A stretch of 64,000 nt of DNA from Oleiagrimonas sp964608595 (GCA_964608595.1 CAZSOU010000001.1:20618-84617); one strand, 5' to 3'; shown: positions 16,268 to 25,552, counted from the first letter of the stretch. The notes: generated from the letters alone by a model not told the origin. Numbers and translations are program-made.

Positions 16268-16747
16268 ATGACCCGCGTGTTTGATTTCCGTGCCGATCGG
16301 CTGGACGGCGAAACGCAAAGCCTCGACGTCTGGCGCGGCCAAGCCCTGCTGATCGTCAACGTGGCATCGAAATGCGGGTTCACGCCGCAATACGAAGGCC
16401 TCGAAAAACTGTATCGCTCGCACAAGGACGCGGGCTTCGCGATACTCGGATTCCCCTGCAACCAGTTCGGTCACCAGGAGCCAGGTGATGCCGACGCCAT
16501 ACGCGACTTCTGCACAACGCAATACCACGTGAGCTTTCCGCTGTTCGCCAAGATCGACGTCAACGGCGCCGATACCCATCCGCTGTACCGTTTTCTCAAA
16601 AGCGCCGCACCCGGCGTTCTCGGCTCCAGGGCGATCAAGTGGAACTTCACCAAGTTTCTGATCAACCGTGACGGCGAAGCCGTGCGTCGTTATGCCTCCG
16701 CTGATACACCGGCGAGAATCGAAGCAGACCTCGCCACCGTACTGTAG
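16268..16747 (+). CDS. Glutathione peroxidase family protein
   Basis: A 159-residue thioredoxin-fold peroxidase. The peroxidatic cysteine is in VASKCGFTPQY, followed by GFPCNQFGHQEPG and the tryptophan motif KWNFTKFLI; these are the Cys, Gln, Trp and Asn of the GPx catalytic tetrad. In bacteria such cysteine GPx proteins (BtuE, GpxA) mostly use thioredoxin to reduce organic hydroperoxides. The ATG at 16268 follows GGAG with good spacing; an ATG at 16250 is also in frame. It converges on the exporter gene downstream. Confidence 0.92.
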   Translation: MTRVFDFRADRLDGETQSLDVWRGQALLIVNVASKCGFTPQYEGLEKLYRSHKDAGFAILGFPCNQFGHQEPGDADAIRDFCTTQYHVSFPLFAKIDVNGADTHPLYRFLKSAAPGVLGSRAIKWNFTKFLINRDGEAVRRYASADTPARIEADLATVL

Positions 16748-16769
16748 CCGGCCCCGCACCACGGGTTCC

Positions 16770-18002
16770 CTAATCCGTGTCGGGTGGTCGCACGTCGGGC
16801 AGAAAGATCGCGAGCAAACCGAGAAGCGGCAGAAACGCACACACCTGGTAGACAAATTCGATGCCGAAATGATCGGCCACCAGACCCAGCACGGCGGCTC
16901 CGATACCGCCAAGCCCGAAGCTGAACCCGTAGAACATGCCCGACACCATGCCGATGCGATGGGTCAGCATGTCCTGCGCGTACACGATGATGGCCGGGAA
17001 CGCCGACGCCAGAATCAGGCCGATCACCACGCTCAGGCCGACCGTGGCGGCAAGGCCGACATGCGGCAGAAGCAGCGTGAACGGCGCACAGCCGAGGATC
17101 GAAAACCAGATCACCCGCTTGCGCCCGAAACGATCCCCCAACGGGCCACCGATCAAGGTGCCGCCCGCAACCGCAAACAGGAACACACCGAGCAGGTTGG
17201 CGGCCATGTGTGCGGTCAGACCGAACCGGTGCATCAGGTAAAACTCGTAATAACTGCTGATACTGGCCAGATAAAAGAACTTGGAGAACATCAACACCAG
17301 CAGCACGCCGATGGTTCGACGCACGACCTTGGCCGGATACGCCGGCACTTCGTCGACCGCACGCTTGCGCACCCGCTGGTTGATGTGTTGGCTGTACCAG
17401 CGGCTGACTTGCAGCAATACCACGATGGCAAGCAGTGCCAGCAAACCAAACCAACCGACATGGGAGCGCCCCAGCTTGAGCACGATGGCCGCTGCCAGAA
17501 CCGGCCCCAGTGCCTGACCGAAATTGCCGCCAATCTGGAACATCGACTGTGCCAGACCGTAGCGCCCACCCGACGCCATCCGCGCCACACGCGCCGATTC
17601 GGGATGGAACACCGACGACCCGCAACCCACCAGTCCCACCGCCAGCAACAAAACCGGATAACTCGGCGCCACCGACAACAGCAGCAATCCACTGAGCGTG
17701 AAGCACATCCCCACCGGCAACGAAAACGGCAACGGATGCTTGTCGGTGACCATGCCGACCACCGGTTGCAACAGCGAGGCGGTCAACTGGAACGTCAGCG
17801 TGATGGCGCCGATCTGAAAAAAACCGAGATCGAACTCCCCTTTCAGCAGAGGGTAGATCGCGATGATCACCGACTGCATCATGTCGTTGAGAACATGCAC
17901 GAAACTCACACCGCCCAATACCGCGAAAACCGTGCGACCACGTGATTTGGGCGACACGTCCCGGCCAGGCGACTGTTCGACGCGTGTTTGCATGCGACTC
18001 AT
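16770..18002 (-). CDS. fsr: MFS exporter, fosmidomycin resistance family
   Basis: A 410-residue transporter with twelve predicted membrane helices. It follows Fsr of E. coli: SFVHVLNDMMQSVIIAIYP in the first helix, SSVFHPESARVARMASGGR after helix 4, the repeated motif GGPLGDRFGRK between the halves, and a loop of basic residues in the middle. Fsr exports fosmidomycin and related compounds by proton antiport; the natural substrate is unknown. It lies downstream of the BaxI_1 gene, separated by a terminator, so probably has its own promoter. Confidence 0.9.
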   Translation of the reverse strand: MSRMQTRVEQSPGRDVSPKSRGRTVFAVLGGVSFVHVLNDMMQSVIIAIYPLLKGEFDLGFFQIGAITLTFQLTASLLQPVVGMVTDKHPLPFSLPVGMCFTLSGLLLLSVAPSYPVLLLAVGLVGCGSSVFHPESARVARMASGGRYGLAQSMFQIGGNFGQALGPVLAAAIVLKLGRSHVGWFGLLALLAIVVLLQVSRWYSQHINQRVRKRAVDEVPAYPAKVVRRTIGVLLVLMFSKFFYLASISSYYEFYLMHRFGLTAHMAANLLGVFLFAVAGGTLIGGPLGDRFGRKRVIWFSILGCAPFTLLLPHVGLAATVGLSVVIGLILASAFPAIIVYAQDMLTHRIGMVSGMFYGFSFGLGGIGAAVLGLVADHFGIEFVYQVCAFLPLLGLLAIFLPDVRPPDTD

Positions 18003-18010
18003 CCATCAGG

Positions 18011-18053
18011 AAAAACGGGAAAGGGCCAGTGCAACGCTGCACCAGCCCTCCCG
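18011..18053 (-). terminator. Rho-independent terminator of the BaxI_1 gene
   Basis: On the minus strand the stem GGGCTGGTGC pairs with GCACTGGCCC around AGCGTT, flanked by complementary CGGGA/TCCCG, then CGTTTTTCC. It starts about 20 bases after the BaxI_1 stop and ends just before the fsr start. Confidence 0.8.
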
Positions 18054-18074
18054 AAACGCATTATACGCCGTTTG

Positions 18075-18893
18075 TCAGCGGCGCAGTTTGGACAACAGAC
18101 GCAGGATTTCCAGATACAGCCACACCAGAGTGACCATCAACGCAAAGGCGCCGTACCATTCCATGTACTTGGGCGCACCGCGCGCCGAACCCTGATCGAT
18201 CATGTCGAAATCAAGCGCCAGATTCATGGCCGCCAGACCGACCACCAGCAGGCTGAAGCCGATACCCAGCATGCCTGTTTCATGAATGAAAGGAATGTCC
18301 GCGCTGGTGAAGGCACGCAGTCCGATGTCCACCACGTACAACAATGCGATGGCCGCCGTCCCCGCCACGACACAGGTGCGGAACCGGTCGGTCACGCGAA
18401 TCCAGCCCGCGCGATATGCCAGCAGCATCACCGCCATGACCGCACCCGTCAGCATGACCGCCTGCAAGACGATGCCGGGAAAACGCAGATTCATGAAACC
18501 CGAGAAGCCGCCCAGCACGAAGCCTTCGGCCAGTGCATACATCGGAGCGGTGATGCCGGTCCAGCGCGGCTTGAAAACGGACACCATCGCAAGGATGAAC
18601 CCGACGATGAGACCTCCCCACAGCAACACCGAAATCGAGCTCATGGCCTGTGCGGCGGCCTGGGCCTGAATCATTGCCGGACTGACGCCCACGCCGGCGT
18701 TCACGTTTTGCAGGGCGTCGGCAAATGCCGTGGAAAAGCGATGCCACGTCCAGCCGCCGGTAAGAACCGCCAGCACCAGCAACAAGGCGGTCTTGCTGAC
18801 GGTGCCATTGATGGTCATGCGTTCCTGGACGCCGCCGGTGGCATGGGCGCTCTGGAAAGCGTCGTTGTTGAGAACGGGATTGGTCGATTGCAC
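18075..18893 (-). CDS. Bax inhibitor-1/YccA-like membrane protein
   Basis: A 272-residue integral membrane protein with about seven helices, of the bacterial Bax inhibitor-1 branch (BaxI_1 type). Conserved parts are MTINGTVSKTALLLVL before helix 1, ALAEGFVLGG in the middle, and LALDFDMIDQG before the last helices, where the aspartates correspond to the pH/Ca2+-sensing diaspartyl region of YetJ. Relatives leak calcium or modulate membrane proteases. The start is GTG at 18893 with AGGAA nine bases upstream. A perfect hairpin lies about 40 bases upstream. Confidence 0.85.
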   Translation of the reverse strand: MQSTNPVLNNDAFQSAHATGGVQERMTINGTVSKTALLLVLAVLTGGWTWHRFSTAFADALQNVNAGVGVSPAMIQAQAAAQAMSSISVLLWGGLIVGFILAMVSVFKPRWTGITAPMYALAEGFVLGGFSGFMNLRFPGIVLQAVMLTGAVMAVMLLAYRAGWIRVTDRFRTCVVAGTAAIALLYVVDIGLRAFTSADIPFIHETGMLGIGFSLLVVGLAAMNLALDFDMIDQGSARGAPKYMEWYGAFALMVTLVWLYLEILRLLSKLRR

Positions 18894-18935
18894 GTCGTGT
18901 TCCTGCTTGAATGGAAAACCGGCTCCTGCACGACC

Positions 18936-18965
18936 GCGTCCGTGGTACAGGCGCACCACGGACGC
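18936..18965. repeat. Perfect inverted repeat upstream of the BaxI_1 gene
   Basis: GCGTCCGTGGT (18936-18946) and its exact complement ACCACGGACGC (18955-18965) around 8 bases. No T-run follows on either strand, so a standard terminator is unlikely. It could be an operator or a 5' leader hairpin of the BaxI_1 gene, or a processing hairpin after the Ivy gene. Confidence 0.6.
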
Positions 18966-19051
18966 GATCAATCCTTGCTGTCGCCTGCGTCGACGCCGTC
19001 AATGCACCGGCAGCAAACGAGGATTCCTCAAATGGTAACAGCCCGCCCGGT

Positions 19052-19663
19052 TCAACGGGATGTCAGGTCGTTTTTCAACCAGTCCCTGGTGGCGTCATCC
19101 GGACGGCCCAGCCAGGTGAATTCGGCCTGATCACTGATACCGGCATCCGCACCGGGAGACGGGTCGTTCACGAGCACGCCCTGCATGCCGTGGTTTTCGT
19201 CATCGTAAAGCAGCACGATTTTCTGACTGGGGCAGTCATGCGGCTTGCAAGCCTGGGCTTCCAGCAGCGATTTGCCGTCGACCACCACTCGTTTGGCCGG
19301 CGTGGACGTGCCACCTTTGCTGATCCACGACGGCAACTTGTCGGCGCCATCCATGGAAGCGAACGCCACCGCGAAATCCGGTTGCTGCATCAAGTCGTGC
19401 AGATACTGTCGGCTCGGCTCGCTGCCGGTCACTTCCATCCCGCCGCTGTCCTGCGTGGTAGCGGTCGCCGCCGGCGTGGAAACGGCAGCCTTTTGCGCCG
19501 GGTCCCGCGGGCCGTGTTCGACTGCCGTACTGGCCGCCACGGCGGCGCTCGATGCCGAATGCTCACCCCCTTGCTGACCGGATTGTCCGGAACACGCTGC
19601 CAGCGCGGTCGCGGCCAATGCCATGACGATCATGCCGGACAGGGTCTTGGCTTGTTTTCCCAT
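19052..19663 (-). CDS. ivy: Ivy-type lysozyme inhibitor, lipoprotein
   Basis: A 203-residue protein with a lipoprotein signal (lipobox LAAC, Cys24), a disordered Ala/Ser/Thr-rich linker to about residue 75, then an Ivy domain. The diagnostic loop CKPHDC is intact at residues 139-144; in E. coli Ivy this loop enters the lysozyme active site. The PSWI and LLYDDENHGMQGVLV segments also fit. E. coli Ivy is a soluble periplasmic dimer, whereas this one should be anchored to a membrane, a less common design. It likely protects peptidoglycan from host or competitor C-type lysozymes. It stands alone between the BaxI_1 and FKBP genes. Confidence 0.82.
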   Translation of the reverse strand: MGKQAKTLSGMIVMALAATALAACSGQSGQQGGEHSASSAAVAASTAVEHGPRDPAQKAAVSTPAATATTQDSGGMEVTGSEPSRQYLHDLMQQPDFAVAFASMDGADKLPSWISKGGTSTPAKRVVVDGKSLLEAQACKPHDCPSQKIVLLYDDENHGMQGVLVNDPSPGADAGISDQAEFTWLGRPDDATRDWLKNDLTSR

Positions 19664-19761
19664 CGATGGTCTCCCTCAACAAGTGTGCGCCAACGGTAGC
19701 GCCCGCAAACTGAATGAACGGCAAGGATGTGGAGCAAACGTCAAGACCGCAGCCGACATCA

Positions 19762-20499
19762 TCACCGTGCTTTTTTCACATGCAACAACTGGATGTCGAA
19801 AATCAGTGCTTCATTGGGGCCGATACGCGGCAGCTCACCCCGCACACCGTAGGCCTGAGCCGGCGGAATGAAGACCTTCCAGCGCGCGCCCTCGTGCATG
19901 CGCGGCAACACATCGCGCCAGCCCGGCAGCATCTTCTCCACGGCATAGGTGACCGGCTTGCCGTGCGCCCAGGAACTGTCGAATTCCATGCCATTGATAA
20001 GCGAGCCGCGATAATTGATGACCACGACGCTGTTTTTCCCGGGCATCGCGCCCTGCCCCTTCTCAAGCACTTTGTACTGCACCCCCGACGGCAACGTCAC
20101 GACACCTGATTTTTTCGCGTTTTCGCGCATGAACTCGGCACTTTTGCTGGCGTTGCTGCGCGCCAACTTGCGAAACGACGCCAACGCGCGTTGATGCATC
20201 TGCTGCCCCAGCGTGTGCAGTTGTTCGCGCATGGTGTGCGCGGGGACGCGGGGAGAGTGATGTTCGTAGGCATCCTTGACGGCCTGCACCAGCGTGGCGA
20301 TGTCCACCGCCGGATCGCCATCGGCGAATTCGCTGCCGAAGCGGTAACCGATGGCGTACGACACATCGTGACGGTTGAGCTCCGACGTCTGCTTCACCTT
20401 GGCGTTGCTGTCTCGTTTGGTATTCCCGGTAGTCGCCTGCCCGGCCAACGCCAGGGTCGGACACGCAACACACAACAACAATGTGATGGCAGCTTTCAT
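19762..20499 (-). CDS. FKBP-type peptidyl-prolyl isomerase, periplasmic
   Basis: A 245-residue protein with a signal peptide (MKAAITLLLCVACPTLALAG), an N-terminal FKBP dimerisation domain (about 30-135, DVSYAIGYRFGSEF) and a C-terminal FKBP catalytic domain (about 145-243) containing VVVINYRGSLINGMEFDSSW, AYGVRGELPRIGPNEALIFDIQLL. This is the layout of FkpA, FklB and Mip, which speed proline isomerisation and act as chaperones in the envelope. The ATG at 20499 follows CAGGA and gives a proper signal peptide. It diverges from the enoyl-CoA hydratase gene. Confidence 0.9.
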   Translation of the reverse strand: MKAAITLLLCVACPTLALAGQATTGNTKRDSNAKVKQTSELNRHDVSYAIGYRFGSEFADGDPAVDIATLVQAVKDAYEHHSPRVPAHTMREQLHTLGQQMHQRALASFRKLARSNASKSAEFMRENAKKSGVVTLPSGVQYKVLEKGQGAMPGKNSVVVINYRGSLINGMEFDSSWAHGKPVTYAVEKMLPGWRDVLPRMHEGARWKVFIPPAQAYGVRGELPRIGPNEALIFDIQLLHVKKAR

Positions 20500-20611
20500 T
20501 CCTGACACGGTTTCATGACTCGAATGTGCTTGCAAACATGAGAGCACCAGAGGCGGCAAAAGGTTCCCGGCTGATACCATGGCGCCGATACCCTCAATGG
20601 AGTTGCAACCC

Positions 20612-21394
20612 ATGGCCTACCGCAACATCGAGGTCGCCAACCGCGGCGCCGTTCGCACCATCACCGTCAACCGGCCGGACAAGCTGAATGCGCTCGACCG
20701 CGCCACCCTGAACGAGCTGACCATCGCCTTTCAGCAAGCCGGCCTCGATGACGCCGTACGCGCGGTCGTGCTGACCGGCGCCGGTGACAAGGCCTTCGTG
20801 GCAGGCGCGGATATTGCCGAAATGAACGGTTACACGCCAGTCCAGGCACAAGGCTTTTCGGAAACCGGACAGCGACTGATGTTGACCATCGAGCGTCTGG
20901 GCAAGCCGGTCATCGCCCGCATACCCGGCTTTGCGCTCGGCGGCGGCATGGAACTGGCCATGGCCTGTCACCTGCGCATTGCCAGCGAAAAAGCCAGATT
21001 CGGTCAACCCGAAATCAGTCTCGGTCTGATTCCGGGTTTCGGCGGCACGCAACGCCTGGTACGCCTCGCCGGGCGTACCGCCGCTCTGGAACTGCTGCTG
21101 ACCGGCGCGCCGATCAAAGCCGCTCGTGCCGCCGAATTGGGCATCGTCAATCGCGTGGTGGCAGTCGATCAACTGGACGAAACCGTCGACGCCCTGGCCG
21201 ATCAATTGGCAGCCGCCGCCCCGTTGGCCGCGGCCGGGATTCTGGATGCCGTGTTGAATGGCGGCGAATGCAGCATCGACCAGGGCTTGCACTACGAGTC
21301 ACGCAATTTCGCGCTGGCGTTTTCCACCGAAGACATGCAGGAAGGCACCACGGCCTTTCTGGAAAAGCGCAAGCCCGAATTCAAGGGCGTTTGA
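20612..21394 (+). CDS. Enoyl-CoA hydratase/isomerase family protein
   Basis: A 260-residue crotonase-fold enzyme hydrating 2-enoyl-CoA. The oxyanion-hole segments are present (AFVAGADIAEM and PGFALGGGMELAMACHLRIA), and both glutamates expected for hydratase activity are there (GGGMELA and FGQPEISLGLIPGFGGTQR). It is closest in pattern to short-chain hydratases of the PaaF/Crt group. The ATG at 20612 follows GGAG; a longer frame from 20579 is unlikely. It converges on the flavoprotein gene. Substrate chain length is not determinable here. Confidence 0.88.
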   Translation: MAYRNIEVANRGAVRTITVNRPDKLNALDRATLNELTIAFQQAGLDDAVRAVVLTGAGDKAFVAGADIAEMNGYTPVQAQGFSETGQRLMLTIERLGKPVIARIPGFALGGGMELAMACHLRIASEKARFGQPEISLGLIPGFGGTQRLVRLAGRTAALELLLTGAPIKAARAAELGIVNRVVAVDQLDETVDALADQLAAAAPLAAAGILDAVLNGGECSIDQGLHYESRNFALAFSTEDMQEGTTAFLEKRKPEFKGV

Positions 21395-21431
21395 CAGCTT
21401 TTCCCTGCCCGCATGTGCGGCCGGTGCGAGA

Positions 21432-22619
21432 TCACGCCACCTCGCCGGCCGCACGACCCGACGCCCAGGCCCACTGGAAGTTGTAGCCGCCCAACCAGCC
21501 GGTGACATCGACCACTTCGCCGATGAAAAACAATCCGGGCACGAGCTTCGACGCCATGGTGCGCGAGGAAAGGCCGTCGGTATCGACGCCACCCAGTGTG
21601 ACCTCGGCGGTACGGTAGCCTTCGGTTCCGCTGGCAATCATGGGCCATTCGTGCAAGCGGCTTTCGATGCCGTGCAATTCGGCATCCGGGTACTGTCGCA
21701 TGGGTCGCGACCCGAGCCAGCCATCGCAAAGCCGTTGCGCGAGGCGTTTGGGCACGATGCCCGCCAACACGTTTTTCAATGACGTATCGGGGTGCATCCG
21801 GCGCTGAGCCGACAGCCAACCGGGTTCCAGCGTCGGCGCCAGATCCACGCGCAACGTTTCCCCCGGTTGCCAGTACGACGAAATCTGCAGCACCGACGGG
21901 CCGCTGATGCCGCGGTGCGTGAACAGAAAACCCGCGCGAAACGATTGTCCGCCTGCACGCGTTTCCACCAGCGGCAGGCCGACCCCCGCCAGATCCGCGT
22001 GCTGAGCCAGATGTTTGCCGCTCATGGTCAACGGCACCAAGCCTGCGCGCGTGGGCCGCACGGCATGACCGAATTGCTGCGCCAGCGCGTAACCGAACCC
22101 GGTCGCACCCATGCGCGGAATCGACAAACCGCCGGTCGCCACCACCAGTGACGCGGCTCGCATCTCGCCGCGCGAGGTCCCGAGAACAAAACCGTCATCG
22201 CACGGGTCGACCGTTTGCACCTGACAGGAAACCTCCACCTGCACCTGCGCCGCGGCGCACTCGTCCAGCAGCATGCGCACGATCAGCTTGGACGATTCAT
22301 CGCAAAAAAGCTGCCCCGGTTCCTTCTCGTGCCAGGCGATGCCGTGGTTGTCCACCATGGCGATGAAATCCCACGGTGTGTAACGCGCCAATGCCGATTT
22401 GGCAAAATGCGGATTCGACGACAGGTATTGATCCGGTGTCACACCCAGATTGGTGAAATTGCAGCGCCCGCCACCGGACATCAGGATTTTCTTGCCGACC
22501 CGGTTGGCATGCTCGACGACACATACGCGCCGCCCGCGCCGCCCGGCCGTGATGGCACACATCAGACCGGCCGCGCCGCCGCCGATGATCAGTACATCCC
22601 AGGCCACACCGTCAGCCAT
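21432..22619 (-). CDS. NAD(P)/FAD-dependent oxidoreductase, HI0933/YhiN family
   Basis: A 395-residue flavoprotein. The N-terminal FAD-binding motif is VLIIGGGAAGLMCAITAG, followed by the family mark KKILMSGGGRCNFTN; the C-terminal end has GLFFIGEVVDVTGWLGGYNFQWAWASG, the second FAD-binding region. The HI0933/YhiN family includes BaiN, reported to act on bile acid intermediates, but the physiological reaction of most members is unknown. The start overlaps the stop of the DUF1684 gene by 8 bases, so the two are likely co-translated. Confidence 0.88.
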   Translation of the reverse strand: MADGVAWDVLIIGGGAAGLMCAITAGRRGRRVCVVEHANRVGKKILMSGGGRCNFTNLGVTPDQYLSSNPHFAKSALARYTPWDFIAMVDNHGIAWHEKEPGQLFCDESSKLIVRMLLDECAAAQVQVEVSCQVQTVDPCDDGFVLGTSRGEMRAASLVVATGGLSIPRMGATGFGYALAQQFGHAVRPTRAGLVPLTMSGKHLAQHADLAGVGLPLVETRAGGQSFRAGFLFTHRGISGPSVLQISSYWQPGETLRVDLAPTLEPGWLSAQRRMHPDTSLKNVLAGIVPKRLAQRLCDGWLGSRPMRQYPDAELHGIESRLHEWPMIASGTEGYRTAEVTLGGVDTDGLSSRTMASKLVPGLFFIGEVVDVTGWLGGYNFQWAWASGRAAGEVA

Positions 22620-23451
22620 CGGCGCGATAAGCCTTCTCCCCGGCCGTCACCCGCAACGCCAGACGGTTTTCCGGCGGCGCCATGGGGCAGGTGGCAAACG
22701 CGGTGAACACGCATGGCGGGTTGTACGCCTTGTTGAAATCGAGCACCACGCGGCCGTCACGCGGCTCCCCGGTGTAGAGGAACCTTGCCGCGCCGTAGGT
22801 TTCCCTGCCGCTGGTCTGGTCGGCGAAAACCAGAAAATATTGTTTGTCCTCGGGTGATTCGATCACCGGCAGAAGCTCGCATCGCTCGCCGTCACGTTCG
22901 AACACCGCATGACCCGCGACAGGATGACTTTCGATGGTGCCGATGGCGGTCCCCATCTCCAGCACCTCGCCGGCCGCCGCCGGTCGCCATTCGGCGTCGA
23001 TGCACCAGGTCGGGTCGATCGGGAAATAATCCAGGCCCTTGAATTGCTCACGCGTCGCGGCGTGGGCATCCTTGATACGCAAACCGACCCGGTCACCGCG
23101 CCTGACCAGAAAAAAGCTGATGTCGCCCGCACTGACGATCGTCGGTTCCGGCTGATCATCGTCAAGCAATGTCGCGCGTTGTTGCAGCTTGTCGTCGATA
23201 CGAGCTTCACTGCTCTCGACAAGCTCGATCGTGACCTCGCCGTTTTCACCCATGCAAACCGTACCGAAATGTGCCGGCAGCCCCGCCACGACAATGGCGT
23301 TGTCGGCGGCGCTGCCGATGGTGTTGTCACCCGGCTCCAGCCACGGCAGGCCGACCAGTGTCAGCCAGCCGTCCGGTGCAGTGAGGCGCTTGAGACGTCG
23401 GTCACGCCAGCGTTCGATGTCGGCGTCGAGGGATGCGGTGGTATGAGACAT
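22612..23451 (-). CDS. DUF1684 family protein
   Basis: A 279-residue cytosolic protein of the DUF1684 family, function unknown. The C-terminal signature is clear: TYGAARFLY, VVLDFNKAYNPPCVF and FATCPMAPPENRL, with conserved asparagine, cysteine and proline residues, and an N-terminal GWLTLVGLPWLEPGDN. I start at the ATG at 23451; the frame continues upstream into the MITE-like element without family similarity. It precedes and slightly overlaps the HI0933-type flavoprotein gene, suggesting joint expression. Confidence 0.85.
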   Translation of the reverse strand: MSHTTASLDADIERWRDRRLKRLTAPDGWLTLVGLPWLEPGDNTIGSAADNAIVVAGLPAHFGTVCMGENGEVTIELVESSEARIDDKLQQRATLLDDDQPEPTIVSAGDISFFLVRRGDRVGLRIKDAHAATREQFKGLDYFPIDPTWCIDAEWRPAAAGEVLEMGTAIGTIESHPVAGHAVFERDGERCELLPVIESPEDKQYFLVFADQTSGRETYGAARFLYTGEPRDGRVVLDFNKAYNPPCVFTAFATCPMAPPENRLALRVTAGEKAYRADG

Positions 23452-23510
23452 GGCGAATCGTGCATGGAACGGAATGCACCAATCTATCGCAGCGACACAT
23501 GCTTTGTGTA

Positions 23511-23591
23511 GGGAACCTCGAAAAACCACGGATCATCGGAGTTTCCTGTGGGAGGGGTAGCTCCACGGTGCAACGGTTTTTCGACGCTCCC
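23511..23591 (+). mobile_element. MITE-like inverted-repeat element, copy 2 (81 bp, internally deleted)
   Basis: It begins GGGAACCTCGAAAAACCACG and ends with the inverted form CGGTTTTTCGACGCTCCC. It agrees with the left 46 bases and the right end of copy 3 but lacks about 62 internal bases, including one REP-like arm. The flanks are TGTA (23507-23510) and TGCA (23592-23595), an imperfect 4-bp duplication. It lies between the mutL stop and the DUF1684 start. Confidence 0.65.
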
Positions 23592-23637
23592 TGCAGAAGC
23601 GCATCTCTCACAGTGGGATAAAGAATGTTGGCGACTA

Positions 23638-25467
23638 TCAACGGCCGCGCAGGAACAGGCGATCCAGTTCGTCCAGGCGCAGCTGCACCCAGGTGGGACG
23701 GCCGTGGTTGCATTGGCCGGAGCGCTCGGTGGCTTCCATGTCGCGCAGCAGGGCATTCATCTCCGGAATGGTCAAGCGGCGACCGGCACGTACCGAACCG
23801 TGGCAGGCCATGGTCGAAAGCAATTCGTTTTCCAGTTCTTCCAGACGTCGCGAATGGCCATGTTCGGCAAGCTCCGCCAACACATCACGGGCGAGTTCGC
23901 TGGCATCCGCGCCTTCCAGCAACGACGGAATACGCCGGATCACGACCGAGGACGGGCCACTGCGCGACAACTCCATGCCCCACTCGCCCAGAGCATCGGC
24001 ATATTCCTCGGCGGCGGCGGCCTCGCGGCTGGACACGGAAACCGTCAGCGGCACCAGCAGCATCTGCGAGCGCAGGTTGCACGAATCGCGCCCCGCCTTG
24101 ATGCGCTCGTAGGTGATGCGCTCGTGCGCCGCATGCATGTCCACCAGAATGAGCCCATGAGCATTTTCGGCCAGAATGTAGATGCTTTTCAGTTGTGCGA
24201 GTGCATAACCCAGGGGCGGCACTTCGCCATCATCCGCGGCGGCTTCCGCGGCGGATGCGACGGCCGTCGGTTGCCCCGTCAGGGCCGCGTATTCGCCCAG
24301 GGGTGCGTCACGCACGCCCAGCGACAACGCTTTTTGCGGTTGCCAGGCGCCGCCACGGCTGCCGCCCCCGTGACCACCCCGCGCCGGCATGCCCGGCGGC
24401 TCGGGCGCCGTCGGCGCGCGCAGCCCTTCGGGCAGTTTGCCTGCCGGCAACGAGGTGACACTGCCGGCGCGGGTATCGGCCAGCGCCTCATGCAGATTGC
24501 GGAACAAAAAGTCGTGCACCAGGCGCTGCTCGCGGAAGCGCACCTCATGCTTGGCCGGATGCACGTTGACGTCCACACCGGCCGGATCCAGTTCCAGAAA
24601 CAGCGCAAACACGGCATGCCGGCCGTGATACAAGACGTCGGCATAAGCCTGGCGCACGGCATGTGCCACCACGCGGTCACGCACCATGCGTCCGTTGACG
24701 AAGAAGTATTGCTGATCGGCCTGAGCGCGCGACGCAGTCGGCAAGCCGACCCAGCCGGACAAGCGCATCCCGGCGCCTTCCTGTTCCACACGCAGACTGC
24801 GTTCGGGAAATTCCGACCCCAGCACTTCGGCCACCCGCGCCAAGGCGGATGCCTGATCGCGCGCCGCCTTGTACAGACGCAATGGCTTGCCGTTGTGGCT
24901 GAGCCGAAATTCGACGTCGGCGTACGCCAGCGCCAATGTCTTGACGAGGTCGTCGATGTGGCTCATCTCGGTGCGTTCGGTGCGCAGGAACTTGCGCCGC
25001 GCCGGAACGTTGTAGAACAGGTCGCGCACTTCGATGCTGGTACCCGGCGGATGTTGCGCCGGACACGGTTCGCCGATGCCGTGGGTGCCGGTCTCGATAC
25101 GCATGGCCATCTCGCTGCCAGCCGGCCGCGATGTCAGTGTAAAGCGCGACACCGACGACACCGACGCCAGCGCCTCACCGCGAAACCCCATGGTGGCGAC
25201 GTGTTCCAGATCATCGAAACTGGCGATCTTGCTGGTCGCATGCGCCGCGACCGCCAACGGCAATTCGGCCGCGTCGATGCCCTTGCCGTTGTCGCGCACA
25301 CGCATCAGCCGCGCACCGCCGGCTTCGATATCGACTTCGATGCGCGTTGCCCCGGCATCCAGGCTGTTTTCCACCAGTTCCTTGACCACCGAGGCCGGCC
25401 GCTCGATGACCTCGCCGGCGGCGATCTGGTTGACCAGTTCGGTGGGAAGCGGACGAATGCAGGCCAT
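23638..25467 (-). CDS. mutL: DNA mismatch repair protein MutL (endonuclease type)
   Basis: MutL couples mismatch recognition by MutS to strand removal. The 609-residue protein has the GHKL ATPase domain with IAAGEVIERP, VKELVENSLDAGAT, DNGKGI and GFRGEAL, a low-complexity Pro/Gly/Ala linker near residues 335-415, and a C-terminal dimerisation domain. That domain keeps the metal-site motifs of MutL nucleases (DMHAAHERITYE, ACHGSVRAG and CNHGRPTW), so this MutL probably nicks DNA itself, as in bacteria lacking MutH. The ATG at 25467 gives the standard MACIRPLP start. It is the last gene of the nnr-tsaE-amiC-mutL run. Confidence 0.95.
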   Translation of the reverse strand: MACIRPLPTELVNQIAAGEVIERPASVVKELVENSLDAGATRIEVDIEAGGARLMRVRDNGKGIDAAELPLAVAAHATSKIASFDDLEHVATMGFRGEALASVSSVSRFTLTSRPAGSEMAMRIETGTHGIGEPCPAQHPPGTSIEVRDLFYNVPARRKFLRTERTEMSHIDDLVKTLALAYADVEFRLSHNGKPLRLYKAARDQASALARVAEVLGSEFPERSLRVEQEGAGMRLSGWVGLPTASRAQADQQYFFVNGRMVRDRVVAHAVRQAYADVLYHGRHAVFALFLELDPAGVDVNVHPAKHEVRFREQRLVHDFLFRNLHEALADTRAGSVTSLPAGKLPEGLRAPTAPEPPGMPARGGHGGGSRGGAWQPQKALSLGVRDAPLGEYAALTGQPTAVASAAEAAADDGEVPPLGYALAQLKSIYILAENAHGLILVDMHAAHERITYERIKAGRDSCNLRSQMLLVPLTVSVSSREAAAAEEYADALGEWGMELSRSGPSSVVIRRIPSLLEGADASELARDVLAELAEHGHSRRLEELENELLSTMACHGSVRAGRRLTIPEMNALLRDMEATERSGQCNHGRPTWVQLRLDELDRLFLRGR

Positions 25468-25552
25468 GGCGCACCTTCGGAAAACAAGGTGCACAGGATA
25501 CGCGAGTGCGTCACGACATGCCCGTCGCCACGACGCGGGCCCGGGGACCGGT

